Shown: in pieces, positions 49,316 to 57,287 of the stretch
How the letters are laid out: each line of letters opens with the position of its first letter
Numbering within the stretch: position 1 is the first letter of the stretch
Assembly (NCBI GenBank): GCA_046348225.1
Contig: JAXMEQ010000011.1
Coordinates: 23,226-87,225, forward strand
DNA: 64,000 nucleotides
DNA from: JAXMEQ01 sp046348225
GTDB taxonomy: Bacteria > Pseudomonadota > Gammaproteobacteria > Burkholderiales > Burkholderiaceae_C
Direction of reading: 5' to 3'
Notes under the pieces: generated by a model
What the model saw: only the letters and a program-made list of their open reading frames with translations
The model's database searches: none
What the model was told of the DNA's origin: nothing
Program-made: the position numbers and the translations under genes

Positions 49316-49558
49316 ATGGCCATGTTCACAAAAATTTACGCGCGCACCGATGCCCCCGCAGGGAACTGCGGCGGGACGGACGCGCTCTATACAGGCACAT
49401 GGCAGGGAAGCCAACAGTTCTTGCTGCGAAGCCTTCCGGGAGCAGTTAGCCCGGATGAAATCCTGAAGCGCCTCTTCTCCTCCTCCCTCCCTCCCTCCTT
49501 CGCTTCGGGGCGCTTCGCGGCATTTTTATTTCCGGCGGCACGCTGGCACCACACATGA
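49316..49558 (+). CDS. Possible 80-codon leader gene before the FAD oxidoreductase
   Basis: An open frame from ATG 49316 (MAMFTKIYARTDAPAGNCGG) whose stop overlaps the next ATG (ATGA), like all other junctions in this operon. Against it: no Shine-Dalgarno site, no recognised family, unusual codon use, and a C-terminal half encoded by a pyrimidine tract (49471-49505). The stretch may instead be a long untranslated leader. A hairpin CCGCAG-GGAA-CTGCGG lies within it near 49360-49376. Confidence 0.25.
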   Translation: MAMFTKIYARTDAPAGNCGGTDALYTGTWQGSQQFLLRSLPGAVSPDEILKRLFSSSLPPSFASGRFAAFLFPAARWHHT

Positions 49559-50877
49559 AGGTCGCCATCGTCGGCTCAGGCATCTCGGGCCTGGCGGTTG
49601 CGCACACGCTGCGCGGCCACGCAGACATCACGCTGTTCGAGGCCGGTGATTACTTCGGCGGCCACACCCATACGGTGGATGTGACGCTGCCCACGCCGCA
49701 GGGCCCGGTCACGCACGGGGTGGACACCGGCTTTCTGGTGTTCAACGAGCGCACCTACCCGAACCTGATCAACCTGTTCGCCGAGCTGGGCGTGGCCACG
49801 GCCAAGTCCGACATGTCGTTTTCCGTGCAGGTGCCGGGCGCCCGCAACGGCGGCACGCTGGAGTGGAGCGGCTCCAGCCTGGCCACCGTGTTCGCCCAGC
49901 GCGGCAACCTGCTGAACTGGCGCTTCCTGCGGATGCTGCGCGACCTGCTGCGCTTCAATGCCCTGGCCACCCGCATCGCCGAAGCCGGCCGCGACGCCGA
50001 CCTGCTGCAGCCGCTGGGTGACTTCCTGCGCGACAACCGCTTTTCCGACGAGTTCCGCGACTGGTACTTCCTGCCGATGATCGGCTGCATCTGGAGCTGC
50101 CCGACCGACCAGATGCTGAAGTTCCCGGTCAGCACCATGATCCGTTTCTGCCACAACCATGGCCTGATCCAGGTGGCCGACCGGCCGCAGTGGTGGACCG
50201 TGACCGGCGGCGCGCGCAACTATGTGGAAAAAATCATTGCCCACATCCCCGACAAGCGCCTTAACACGCCGGTGCAGCTGATCGAGCGTGACGACGACGG
50301 CGTGCGCATCATCACGGCGGGTCGTGCCGAGCGGTTTGACAAGGTGGTGCTGGCCACCCATTCCGACCAGGCCCTGGCGCTGCTGCGCCAACCCACAGCG
50401 CAGGAAGAAGCGCTGCTGGGCGCCATCCGCTACCAGCCCAACCGGGCGGTGCTGCACACCGATGCGTCGGTGCTGCCGACCAACAAGTCCGCGTGGGCTG
50501 CATGGAACTACGAGCGCGCGGCCGGGCAGGACCGCGAGTCGGCCCAGGTTTGCCTGCACTACCTGCTGAACATGCTGCAGCCGCTGCCCTGGCAGCAGCC
50601 CGTGGTGGTGTCGCTGAACCCGTTGCAGGACATCCCTTCCGGGCAGGTGATCGGCGCCTACGACTACGCGCACCCGGTGTTCGACCTGGCCGCCATCCGG
50701 GCCCAGCAGGAGCTGCCCGGGTTGCAGGGCCGGCAGCACACCTTCTTCTGCGGCGCCTGGATGGGCTATGGCTTCCACGAAGACGGCCTGAAAGCCGGGC
50801 TGGGCGTGGCGCGGCAACTGCTGATCGAGTCCGAGCGTGCGGCCGTGATGGCGCTGGATCTGGAGATGACGGCATGA
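49555..50877 (+). CDS. FAD-dependent amine oxidase-like oxidoreductase
   Basis: 440 residues. The N-terminal dinucleotide fold is VAIVGSGISGLAVAHTL with the second acidic strand ITLFEAGDYFGGHTHTV. Conserved family segments are GVDTGFLVFNERTYPNLINL near 59 and IGCIWSCPTDQMLKFPVSTM near 180; the C-terminus has FFCGAWMGYGFHEDGLKAGL. This NAD(P)-binding Rossmann/amine-oxidase type is the one that accompanies DUF1365 and Cfa-like genes, where it is thought to act on unsaturated or modified acyl chains. First clear gene of an eight-gene run with overlapping starts and stops. Confidence 0.9.
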   Translation: MKVAIVGSGISGLAVAHTLRGHADITLFEAGDYFGGHTHTVDVTLPTPQGPVTHGVDTGFLVFNERTYPNLINLFAELGVATAKSDMSFSVQVPGARNGGTLEWSGSSLATVFAQRGNLLNWRFLRMLRDLLRFNALATRIAEAGRDADLLQPLGDFLRDNRFSDEFRDWYFLPMIGCIWSCPTDQMLKFPVSTMIRFCHNHGLIQVADRPQWWTVTGGARNYVEKIIAHIPDKRLNTPVQLIERDDDGVRIITAGRAERFDKVVLATHSDQALALLRQPTAQEEALLGAIRYQPNRAVLHTDASVLPTNKSAWAAWNYERAAGQDRESAQVCLHYLLNMLQPLPWQQPVVVSLNPLQDIPSGQVIGAYDYAHPVFDLAAIRAQQELPGLQGRQHTFFCGAWMGYGFHEDGLKAGLGVARQLLIESERAAVMALDLEMTA

Positions 50878-51665
50878 CGCCGGCCAGCACGGTCGCGCAG
50901 GCGCAGCTCGGCTTCGGCCAGGTGCGCCACACGCGGCTGCGCCCGGCACGCAACGCCTTTGCCTACCCCACCTACTTTCTGATGCTGCCGCTGCGCACGC
51001 TGCACCGCCAGGGCAGCCCGGCGCTAGCCCACAACCGGCCGGCGGCACTGAGCTTTTTCGACCGCGACCATGGCGACGGCCGCGCCAATGCCGTGCAGTG
51101 GCTGGACGAGCTGCTGCACCGTGAAGGCATCACCGACGCCACCGGCGAGGCCTGGCTGCACTGCTACCCGCGGGTGCTGGGCTACACCTTCAAGCCGGTG
51201 AGCTTCTGGTACTGCCACCGGCCCGACGGCACGCTGCGCGCCATCGTGGTGGAAGTCAACAACACGTTTGGCGAACGCCATTGCTACCTGCTGGACGCGC
51301 CGCGCTACGGCGCCGAGCTCACCGCCACCAAGGTGTTCCATGTGTCGCCGTTCTGCAAGGTGGAGGGCGGCTACCGCTTCCGCTTCCTGCGCACCCAACA
51401 GGGCGACGCCGAACGCACGGTGGTGCGCATCGACTACGACGACGCGGCCGGCGCGCTGCTGCAGACCAGCGTCAGCGGCACGCTGGAGCCGGTGACGGCC
51501 GCCGCCATCCGCCAGGCGCTATGGCGCTACCCGGCCATGACCTTGGGCGTGATGGCCCGCATTCACTGGCAGGCGCTGAAGCTGTGGCTCAAGCGCGTGC
51601 AGTTCTTCCGCAAGCCGGCGCCGCCCGACATTTTCGTAACCGTTGAACAGCCCACGCAACGATGA
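50874..51665 (+). CDS. DUF1365 family protein
   Basis: 263 residues from ATG 50874, overlapping the upstream stop. Family features: FGQVRHTRLRPARNAFAYPT near 14, YPRVLGYTFKPVSFWYCHRP near 97, VEVNNTFGERHCYLL near 124 and KVFHVSPFCKVEGGYRFRF near 151. DUF1365 has no proven activity; it occurs almost always between this FAD oxidoreductase and a Cfa-like methyltransferase, as here, so a role in modifying membrane fatty acids is likely. Confidence 0.93.
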   Translation: MTPASTVAQAQLGFGQVRHTRLRPARNAFAYPTYFLMLPLRTLHRQGSPALAHNRPAALSFFDRDHGDGRANAVQWLDELLHREGITDATGEAWLHCYPRVLGYTFKPVSFWYCHRPDGTLRAIVVEVNNTFGERHCYLLDAPRYGAELTATKVFHVSPFCKVEGGYRFRFLRTQQGDAERTVVRIDYDDAAGALLQTSVSGTLEPVTAAAIRQALWRYPAMTLGVMARIHWQALKLWLKRVQFFRKPAPPDIFVTVEQPTQR

Positions 51666-52879
51666 ACACGACCACTGCTTCCCGTCTCTCGATTCCCGCG
51701 GGCGCCCCCGGCGCCGCGCGCACCGCGCTCGGGTTGCTGCAGCGCCTGCAGCACGGCACCCTGATGGTGCAACTGCCCGACGGCTCCACACAGTGCCTGG
51801 GCAATGGCGAGCTGCCGCACGCGGCCATCACCCTGAAAAACTGGAACGTCTGCGCTGCGGCGCTGAAGTCGGGCGACATCGGCTTTGCCGAAACCTACAT
51901 CGCCGGCGACTGGACCACCCCCAGCCTGACCGACCTGCTCAAGGTCTTCATCCGCAACCGCAAGGATGTGGAAGACGTGATCTACGGCAGCTGGGCCGGC
52001 CGGCTGCTGTATCGCATCAAGCACCTGCTGAACCGCAACACCCGTACCAACAGCCAGAAGAACATCCACGCCCACTACGACCTGGGCAACGCCTTCTATG
52101 AGCTGTGGCTGGACGGCACCATGAATTACTCGTCGGCCTGGTTCGAGGGCGACCTCAACCGGCCGATGCGCGACGCGCAGCTGGCCAAGGTGCGGCGCGC
52201 GCTGCGCATGGCGAATGTGCAGCCGGGCGACCGCGTGCTGGAAATCGGCTGCGGCTGGGGCGCCCTGGCCGAAATGGCCACCACCGAGTTCAAGGCCTCG
52301 CTGACCGGCGTGACACTGTCGACCGAACAACTGGCCTTTGCGCGCAAGCGCATGGAGAAGGCCGGCACGACGGGCCAGGCCGACCTGCGGCTGCAGGACT
52401 ACCGCGACATCCACGATGGCCCCTACGACGCGGTCTGCTCGATCGAAATGGTCGAAGCTGTCGGCCGCGAGTACTGGCCCACCTACTTCCAGAGCGTGAG
52501 CCGGCTGCTCAAGCCGGGCGGTCGCGCCTGCGTGCAGAGCATCGTCATCGACGACAGCCTGTTCGAGCGCTACATCAATTCCACCGACTTCATCCAGCAG
52601 TACATCTTCCCGGGTGGCTGCCTGCCCTGCCCGCGCGAGTTCCGCGCGCAGGCGCGTGACGCGGGGCTGCTGGTGGTGGACGAATTCGCGTTTGGTGCCG
52701 ACTATGCCGAGACGCTGCGGCGCTGGCGCGACAAATTCCTGGCCGAGAAAAGCCAGGTCCTGCAACTCGGTTTTGATGAGAGGTTTATCCGCATATGGGA
52801 GTTCTATCTCGCCTACTGCGAGGCGGCCTTCGCCATGGCGAATATCGACGTCGTGCAGTACACGCTACAAAAACAGTAG
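51662..52879 (+). CDS. cfa: Cyclopropane-fatty-acyl-phospholipid synthase family methyltransferase
   Basis: 405 residues. N-terminal domain with AETYIAGDWTTPSLTDLLKV near 78, then the SAM-binding core: NIHAHYDLGNAFYELWLDGT near 134, motif I VLEIGCGWGALAEMA near 192, SIEMVEAVGREYWPTYF near 258 and QSIVIDDSLFERY near 292. It transfers a methyl(ene) group from SAM to the double bond of phospholipid acyl chains; the product may be a cyclopropane or, as for the UfaM branch, a methylated precursor of furan fatty acids. Its last codons and stop (TAG) come from a dispersed repeat (52864-52925). Confidence 0.92.
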   Translation: MNTTTASRLSIPAGAPGAARTALGLLQRLQHGTLMVQLPDGSTQCLGNGELPHAAITLKNWNVCAAALKSGDIGFAETYIAGDWTTPSLTDLLKVFIRNRKDVEDVIYGSWAGRLLYRIKHLLNRNTRTNSQKNIHAHYDLGNAFYELWLDGTMNYSSAWFEGDLNRPMRDAQLAKVRRALRMANVQPGDRVLEIGCGWGALAEMATTEFKASLTGVTLSTEQLAFARKRMEKAGTTGQADLRLQDYRDIHDGPYDAVCSIEMVEAVGREYWPTYFQSVSRLLKPGGRACVQSIVIDDSLFERYINSTDFIQQYIFPGGCLPCPREFRAQARDAGLLVVDEFAFGADYAETLRRWRDKFLAEKSQVLQLGFDERFIRIWEFYLAYCEAAFAMANIDVVQYTLQKQ

Positions 52880-52925
52880 CAATCTACGCAATGCTGGCGG
52901 GGGCTGCAGCCGGTTTTGGCTTGAA
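52864..52925 (-). repeat. Dispersed palindromic repeat, copy 6 (gene junction)
   Basis: Core GCTACAAAAACAGTAGC at 52864-52880, then AATCTACGCAATGCTGGCGG and GGGCTGCAGCCGGTTTTGGC ending TTGAA. It supplies the stop codon of the Cfa gene (52877-52879) and the start codon plus signal peptide of the next gene (from 52891). Confidence 0.85.
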
Positions 52926-53391
52926 CGCCCAGGCCAGCGGCGGCGCCGCAGCGCAGCTGATCGGCGCGGCCCGGCTGACCGTGTGGGGCTTTGAGGTCTA
53001 CAACGCGCGGCTGCTGGCCGCACCGGGCTTCCAGCGCGACCGCTATGCGCAGCACCCGTTCACGCTAGAGCTGGCCTACCTGCGCAGCTTCGACGGCAGC
53101 GACATCGCGCAGCGTTCGCTCAAGGAAATGCAGCGGGTGGACGACTTCAGCGACGCGCAGGCGCAGAAATGGCTGGCCGAAATGACGCGGCTGTTTCCCG
53201 ACGTGAAGCGCGGCGACCGCCTCGCGGGCATCTACACGCCCGGCACGGGGGTCCGCTTCGTGTTCAACGACAAACCGCTGGGCGAGGTGCGCGACGCCGA
53301 CTTCGCCCGCGTGTTCATGGGCATCTGGCTGTCACCGAAAACGTCGGAGCCGGCGATGCGCGAGCAGCTGCTGGCGGGAGCCGCGCCTTGA
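52891..53391 (+). CDS. Chalcone isomerase-like secreted protein
   Basis: 166 residues from ATG 52891. After a short hydrophobic leader (MLAGAAAGFGLNAQA) the mature part matches the Chalcone_3-type fold: GAARLTVWGFEVYNARLLAA near 25, FTLELAYLRSFDGSDIAQRS near 57 and the LAGIYTPGTGVRFVFN end. Bacterial members bind fatty acids or have unknown function; they recur in this gene cluster. The leader is encoded by the dispersed repeat and is only about 15 residues with no basic N-terminus, so export efficiency is uncertain. An upstream in-frame ATG at 52795 lies deep in the Cfa gene and is unlikely. The stop overlaps the TTG start of the transporter gene. Confidence 0.82.
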   Translation: MLAGAAAGFGLNAQASGGAAAQLIGAARLTVWGFEVYNARLLAAPGFQRDRYAQHPFTLELAYLRSFDGSDIAQRSLKEMQRVDDFSDAQAQKWLAEMTRLFPDVKRGDRLAGIYTPGTGVRFVFNDKPLGEVRDADFARVFMGIWLSPKTSEPAMREQLLAGAAP

Positions 53392-54641
53392 CCCAGGCCT
53401 TCCGCTGGCGCGACGGGCTGGCCTATGGCCTGCTCGGGCTGCCGCTTGCCTTTGTGGCGCTGCCGCTGTACGTGATCCTGCCCAACCACTACGCGCGGGA
53501 GTTCGGCGTGCCGCTGGCCACGCTGGGCGCGGTGCTGCTGGGCGCACGGCTGTTTGACGCCTTCATTGACCCGTTGATCGGCCGCGCCTCCGACCGGCTG
53601 TTTGCGCGCTCGCCGCGTGCGGTGCTGGGCTTTGGTGCGGGGGCAGCCGTGCTGCTGGCCGCCGGCTTTGCGCTGCTGTTCTTTCCCCCCACCCGCGCGC
53701 CGGACGCGCTGGTGCTGTGGGCCACGCTGGTGCTGGTGCTGACGTATGCGGCCTACAGTGCGCTCAGCGTCGCGCACCAGTCCTGGGGGGCCATGCTGGG
53801 CGGCGACGAAGCGCAACGCAGCCGCATCGTCTCGTGGCGCGAGGGGCTGGGCCTGGTCGGCGTGCTGCTGGCGTCGGTGCTGCCGCTGGCCATCGGCCTG
53901 CCCTGGACGGTGGCCGTGTTCAGCGCGCTGCTGGCGCTGGCGTGGTGGGCCTGGACCCGCGCCCGCGCGCCGCAGCCCCGCACCGACCGGCACCCCGCCA
54001 GCCTGTGGTTGCCCTTTTCGCGCCCGGCGTTCCGGCGGCTGCTGGCGGTGTTTGTGCTCAACGGCATTGCCAGCGCGGTGCCGGCCACGCTGGTGCTGTT
54101 TTTCGTGCAGGACCGGTTGCAGGCGCCGCGCAACATCGAGCCGGCGTTTCTGGGCAGCTATTTCCTGTGTGCGGCGCTGTCCATCCCGCTGTGGCTCAAG
54201 GCAGTGGGCCGTTTCGGCCTGGCCCGCAGCTGGCTGGCCGGCATGGCGCTGGCCATCGCCGTCTTCGTGTGGGCCACCCAGCTTGGGGCAGGCGACGTGT
54301 TGCCTTTCATCGTGGTGTGCGCGCTGTCTGGCGTGGCGCTGGGCACCGACCTGGCCCTGCCCGGCGCCATGCTGGCCGGCGTGATTGCCGATGCCGGCGA
54401 CCGCGGCCAGGCCGAAGGCGCCTACTTTGGCTGGTGGAACTTCGCCACCAAGCTCAACCTGGCGCTGGCCGCCGGGCTGGCACTGCCGCTGCTGGGCCTG
54501 TTTGGCTACACCCCTGGCGCGCGCGGCGAAGAGGCCCTGACTGCGCTGGTCGTGGCCTATTGCCTGCTGCCCTGCGTGCTGAAGCTGCTGGCGGCGCTGG
54601 CGCTGTACCTCACCATCATCCGACACAAGGCCTCCGCATGA
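53388..54641 (+). CDS. MFS transporter (GPH/MelB-like)
   Basis: 417 residues from a TTG that overlaps the upstream stop (TTGA). Twelve hydrophobic helices; the MelB-type motif LFDAFIDPLIGRASDRL near 54 and VAHQSWGAMLGGDEAQRSRI with RxxxxS near 126. A conserved second-half motif is EGAYFGWWNFATKLNLALAA near 345. GPH carriers cotransport sugars or related solutes with cations. It occupies the place where a DUF2878 membrane protein stands in some related clusters. Solute unknown. Confidence 0.88.
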   Translation: MTQAFRWRDGLAYGLLGLPLAFVALPLYVILPNHYAREFGVPLATLGAVLLGARLFDAFIDPLIGRASDRLFARSPRAVLGFGAGAAVLLAAGFALLFFPPTRAPDALVLWATLVLVLTYAAYSALSVAHQSWGAMLGGDEAQRSRIVSWREGLGLVGVLLASVLPLAIGLPWTVAVFSALLALAWWAWTRARAPQPRTDRHPASLWLPFSRPAFRRLLAVFVLNGIASAVPATLVLFFVQDRLQAPRNIEPAFLGSYFLCAALSIPLWLKAVGRFGLARSWLAGMALAIAVFVWATQLGAGDVLPFIVVCALSGVALGTDLALPGAMLAGVIADAGDRGQAEGAYFGWWNFATKLNLALAAGLALPLLGLFGYTPGARGEEALTALVVAYCLLPCVLKLLAALALYLTIIRHKASA

Positions 54642-55174
54642 AACGACGCGCCCTTCTGGCCGCCACCGGCGCAGCCGCACTCACCGCCCTGACCGGCTGT
54701 GCCGGCCCGCAAGTCAGCGACTACGCCGCCGAAAAACCGGTGCTGGACCTGCGCCAGTACTTCAATGGCGCGCTGGACGCCTGGGGCGTATTCACCGACC
54801 GCTCGGGCAAGGTGGTCAAGCGCTTCACCGTCGTCATGCAATGCAGCTGGCAGGGCGACGACGGCGTGCTGAACGAAGACTTCACCTACTCCGACGGCAC
54901 CAAACAACGCCGCATCTGGCGCCTGAAAAAGCTGGCCGACGGCCGCTACACCGGGCGTGCCGACGACGTGGTGGGCGAAGCCACCGGCCAGGCGCGTGGC
55001 AACGCCTTCAACTGGAAATACACACTGGCGCTGCCCGTGGACGGCCGGGTGATCGACGTGCAGTTTGACGACTGGATGTACCTGATGACCGACAAGGTCA
55101 TGCTCAACAAGGCCGTGATGAGCAAGTTCGGCTTCACCCTCGGGGAAGTGACCTTGTCCTTCACCAAACGATGA
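54638..55174 (+). CDS. DUF3833 lipoprotein
   Basis: 178 residues. A short signal with lipobox LTGCAG precedes QVSDYAAEKPVLDLRQYFNG, WGVFTDRSGKVVKRFTVVMQ and LPVDGRVIDVQFDDWMYLMT, the DUF3833 pattern of a lipocalin-like beta-barrel. It is probably outer-membrane anchored and may carry or bind lipid, in keeping with the lipid-modifying neighbours. Start and stop overlap the adjacent genes. Confidence 0.9.
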   Translation: MKRRALLAATGAAALTALTGCAGPQVSDYAAEKPVLDLRQYFNGALDAWGVFTDRSGKVVKRFTVVMQCSWQGDDGVLNEDFTYSDGTKQRRIWRLKKLADGRYTGRADDVVGEATGQARGNAFNWKYTLALPVDGRVIDVQFDDWMYLMTDKVMLNKAVMSKFGFTLGEVTLSFTKR

Positions 55175-56019
55175 TGTTCAAAACCGACACCAGCCCGCGC
55201 CCGGCCAGCGCAGACCGCTATCAAAATAATAGCAAACGGGGATGGTTCGCACCGCTGAACCCGCCCCAGCCCAACTGGCAGGGCCGCACCGTGTGGCTGG
55301 TGGGCGCCTCCAGCGGCATTGGCCGGGCCACGGCCTCGGCGCTGCATGCGCAGGGTGCACGGGTATTCCTGTCGGCCCGCAATGGCGCGGCGCTGGACAG
55401 CTTCGTAGCTACTCACCCCGGGGCGTACGCGCTGCCACTGGACGCTGTGGACCATGCGGCCGTGCAGCAGGCCGCGCGGGCGATCCTGGCCATCGGGCCG
55501 CTGGACTGCGTGGTGTACTGCGCCGGCTACTACCGCGAGATGCGCGCCACCGAGTTCGACCTGGCCGAAATGCTGCGGCACGAACAGGTCAACTATGTGG
55601 GCGCACTCAACGTGCTGGACGCCGTGCTGCCGCACATGCTGGCGCGGCGCAGCGGCCACATCAGCCTGGTCAGCAGCGTGGCGGGCTACCGCGGCCTGCC
55701 CAAGAGCCTGGCCTATGGGCCGACCAAGGCGGCGCTCATCAACCTGGGCGAAACGCTGTACGTGGACCTGCGCGACCAGGGCATCGGCGTGAGCATGATC
55801 AACCCCGGTTTTGTGGAAACGCCGCTGACCGCCCAGAACGAGTTCCGCATGCCGGCACTGATCACGCCCGAGCAGGCGGCGCAGGAAATCCTCAAGGGCT
55901 GGCGCAACGGCCGCTTTGAAATCCATTTCCCGCAGCGCTTCACGCTCTGGATGAAAACCCTGCAGCTGCTGCCGATCCGGCTGTATTTCGCCATCATTCG
56001 CCGCTTTACCGGGCTATGA
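55171..56019 (+). CDS. Short-chain dehydrogenase/reductase
   Basis: 282 residues; the first of two consecutive ATGs overlaps the DUF3833 stop. The NAD(P)-binding motif is VWLVGASSGIGRATASALHA near 41. The catalytic residues are S near 168 (LVSSVAG) and YGPTK near 181. The first ~35 residues are an extension, partly encoded by a short repeat core (RYQNNSK), preceding the true SDR fold. It reduces or oxidises a carbonyl or alcohol, perhaps on an acyl chain in this cluster. Confidence 0.92.
   Translation: MMFKTDTSPRPASADRYQNNSKRGWFAPLNPPQPNWQGRTVWLVGASSGIGRATASALHAQGARVFLSARNGAALDSFVATHPGAYALPLDAVDHAAVQQAARAILAIGPLDCVVYCAGYYREMRATEFDLAEMLRHEQVNYVGALNVLDAVLPHMLARRSGHISLVSSVAGYRGLPKSLAYGPTKAALINLGETLYVDLRDQGIGVSMINPGFVETPLTAQNEFRMPALITPEQAAQEILKGWRNGRFEIHFPQRFTLWMKTLQLLPIRLYFAIIRRFTGL
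55217..55233 (+). repeat. Dispersed palindromic repeat, copy 7 (core only, inside the SDR gene)
   Basis: GCTATCAAAATAATAGC, the 17-base core without the GC-rich arm, located in the N-terminal extension of the SDR gene and read in frame. Confidence 0.65.
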
Positions 56020-56444
56020 GGGACGCGGTCGAGCGCATCGAGGCGTTTTTCACGGCGCTGACGCCCGCCGATGTGGCGCGCATGGGCGCGTTCTACACCG
56101 CCGACGTGACCTTCAAGGACCCGTTCAATGAAGTGCGTGGCTTGCCCGAGGTCCAGCGCATCTTCACCCACATGTACGAGGCGCTGGACAATCCGCGCTT
56201 TGTCATCACCGGCCGTGTGGTGGACGGGGCCCAGTGCTTCCTGGTGTGGGAATTCCGCTTCGCCTTCCGGAACTTCCACAAGGGCGTGGAACAGGTGGTG
56301 CGCGGCGGCTCGCATATGCAGCTGGCGCCGGACGGGCGCATCGCGTCGCACCGCGACTACTGGGACGCGGCCGAAGAACTCTATGAAAAGCTGCCGCTGG
56401 TGGGTGGCCTGATGCGCTGGCTCAAGCGCCGCGCGAACGGTTGA
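56016..56444 (+). CDS. NTF2-like (SnoaL-type) protein
   Basis: 142 residues with the alpha+beta cone pattern: VERIEAFFTALTPADVARMG, FYTADVTFKDPFNEVRGLPE, FVITGRVVDGAQCFLVWEFR and DGRIASHRDYWDAAEELYEK. Such proteins are small binding or isomerase folds; the substrate is unknown. It starts at the SDR stop (ATGA) and ends the coupled chain. NTF2-like and SDR genes are adjacent in related stress clusters of other proteobacteria. Confidence 0.88.
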   Translation: MRDAVERIEAFFTALTPADVARMGAFYTADVTFKDPFNEVRGLPEVQRIFTHMYEALDNPRFVITGRVVDGAQCFLVWEFRFAFRNFHKGVEQVVRGGSHMQLAPDGRIASHRDYWDAAEELYEKLPLVGGLMRWLKRRANG

Positions 56445-56460
56445 GGCAGAGGTTTTGCCG

Positions 56461-56534
56461 CCGGGCCGCCCCAAGGCAAAACGCGGCCCCCTCGGGGGGC
56501 AGGGTGCTACACGAAGTGAGCAACCGTGGGGGCC
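56461..56534. repeat. Family-type intergenic GC-rich repeat
   Basis: CCGGGCCGCCCCAAGGCAAA, then GCGGCCCCCTCGGGGGGCAG and ACGAAGTGAGCAACCGTGGG. The hairpin GCCCCC-TCG-GGGGGC (56486-56500) is its centre and GGGGGCC near 56528 can compete for the same arm. I recall very similar intergenic segments from Comamonadaceae genomes; there is no T-run, so a terminator role is uncertain. It separates two convergent genes. Confidence 0.6.
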
Positions 56535-56536
56535 AC

Positions 56537-57151
56537 TCAGGCCGGTTTGCTGTCGATGAAGCTCTGGCGCTGGGCCAGTTTTTCGTGCAGGCGGGCCAGA
56601 TTGGGGTGCTTGGCGCGCCAGTCGATGTCGGCAAACCGGAAATCCAGGTAACCAAGGGCGCAGCCCACGGCAATGTCGGCCAGGCTCATGTGGATGCCCG
56701 AGCAGAAGGGCTTGTCGCCCAGGCCCTTGCTCATGGCTTCCAGGCTGGCGTGGGCCTTTCCCATCTGGCGGTCGATCCAGGCCTGGCTGCGCTGGGCCTT
56801 GGTGCGGCCGGGCCAGTTGGCTTCCAGCCGGGCGAGGATCAGGGCGTCCAGCACACCATCGGCCAGGGCTTCCCAGGTCTTGACCTCGGCGCGCTCACGG
56901 CCCACGGTGGGAATGAGCTTGCCCACCGGCGACAGCGTGTCCAGGTATTCCACGATCACACGGGAGTCAAACAGCGCCTCCCCACCTTCCATCACCAGGC
57001 AGGGCACCTTGCCCAGCGGGTTGGACTGGCCGATGGTGGTGTCGGCCGACCAGACGTCTTCGGGCACGAACTGGTAATCCAGCTTTTTCTCAGCCATGAC
57101 GATGCGCACTTTGCGCACGTACGGGCTGGCAACGGCTCCGATCAACTTCAT
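56537..57151 (-). CDS. Glutathione S-transferase
   Basis: 204 residues. N-terminal thioredoxin-like domain MKLIGAVASPYVRKVRIVMA with the S10 region, NPLGKVPCLVMEGGEALFDS near 44-63 binding glutathione, and the helical C-terminal domain with MSLADIAVGCALGYLDFRFA near 158. It resembles the YibF-type bacterial enzymes. Transcribed alone towards the light-stress operon; its substrate is unknown. Confidence 0.92.
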   Translation of the reverse strand: MKLIGAVASPYVRKVRIVMAEKKLDYQFVPEDVWSADTTIGQSNPLGKVPCLVMEGGEALFDSRVIVEYLDTLSPVGKLIPTVGRERAEVKTWEALADGVLDALILARLEANWPGRTKAQRSQAWIDRQMGKAHASLEAMSKGLGDKPFCSGIHMSLADIAVGCALGYLDFRFADIDWRAKHPNLARLHEKLAQRQSFIDSKPA

Positions 57152-57287
57152 GGGGCGTTTCTCTCTGAATGTTTGACTTGTGGGATTCAGCGCCAGATTT
57201 TAGGACAAGCACGCGTTTTGCCTGTGGCAGGGTCACGACATCCACGCCAGGCACTGGCACGACGGGGCCGCCGCCTACAATTCGCGC

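Noticed and set aside
49330..49400. Possible cobalamin riboswitch in the leader of the FAD/Cfa operon (CCCCCGC followed by ACTG, and a GCAGGGAAGCC segment).
   Set aside because: The order and spacing of the B12-box and core motifs do not fit; only short pieces resemble the consensus.
56486..56500. Rho-independent terminator after the NTF2-like gene.
   Set aside because: Strong hairpin but no T-run; better described as part of a dispersed element.
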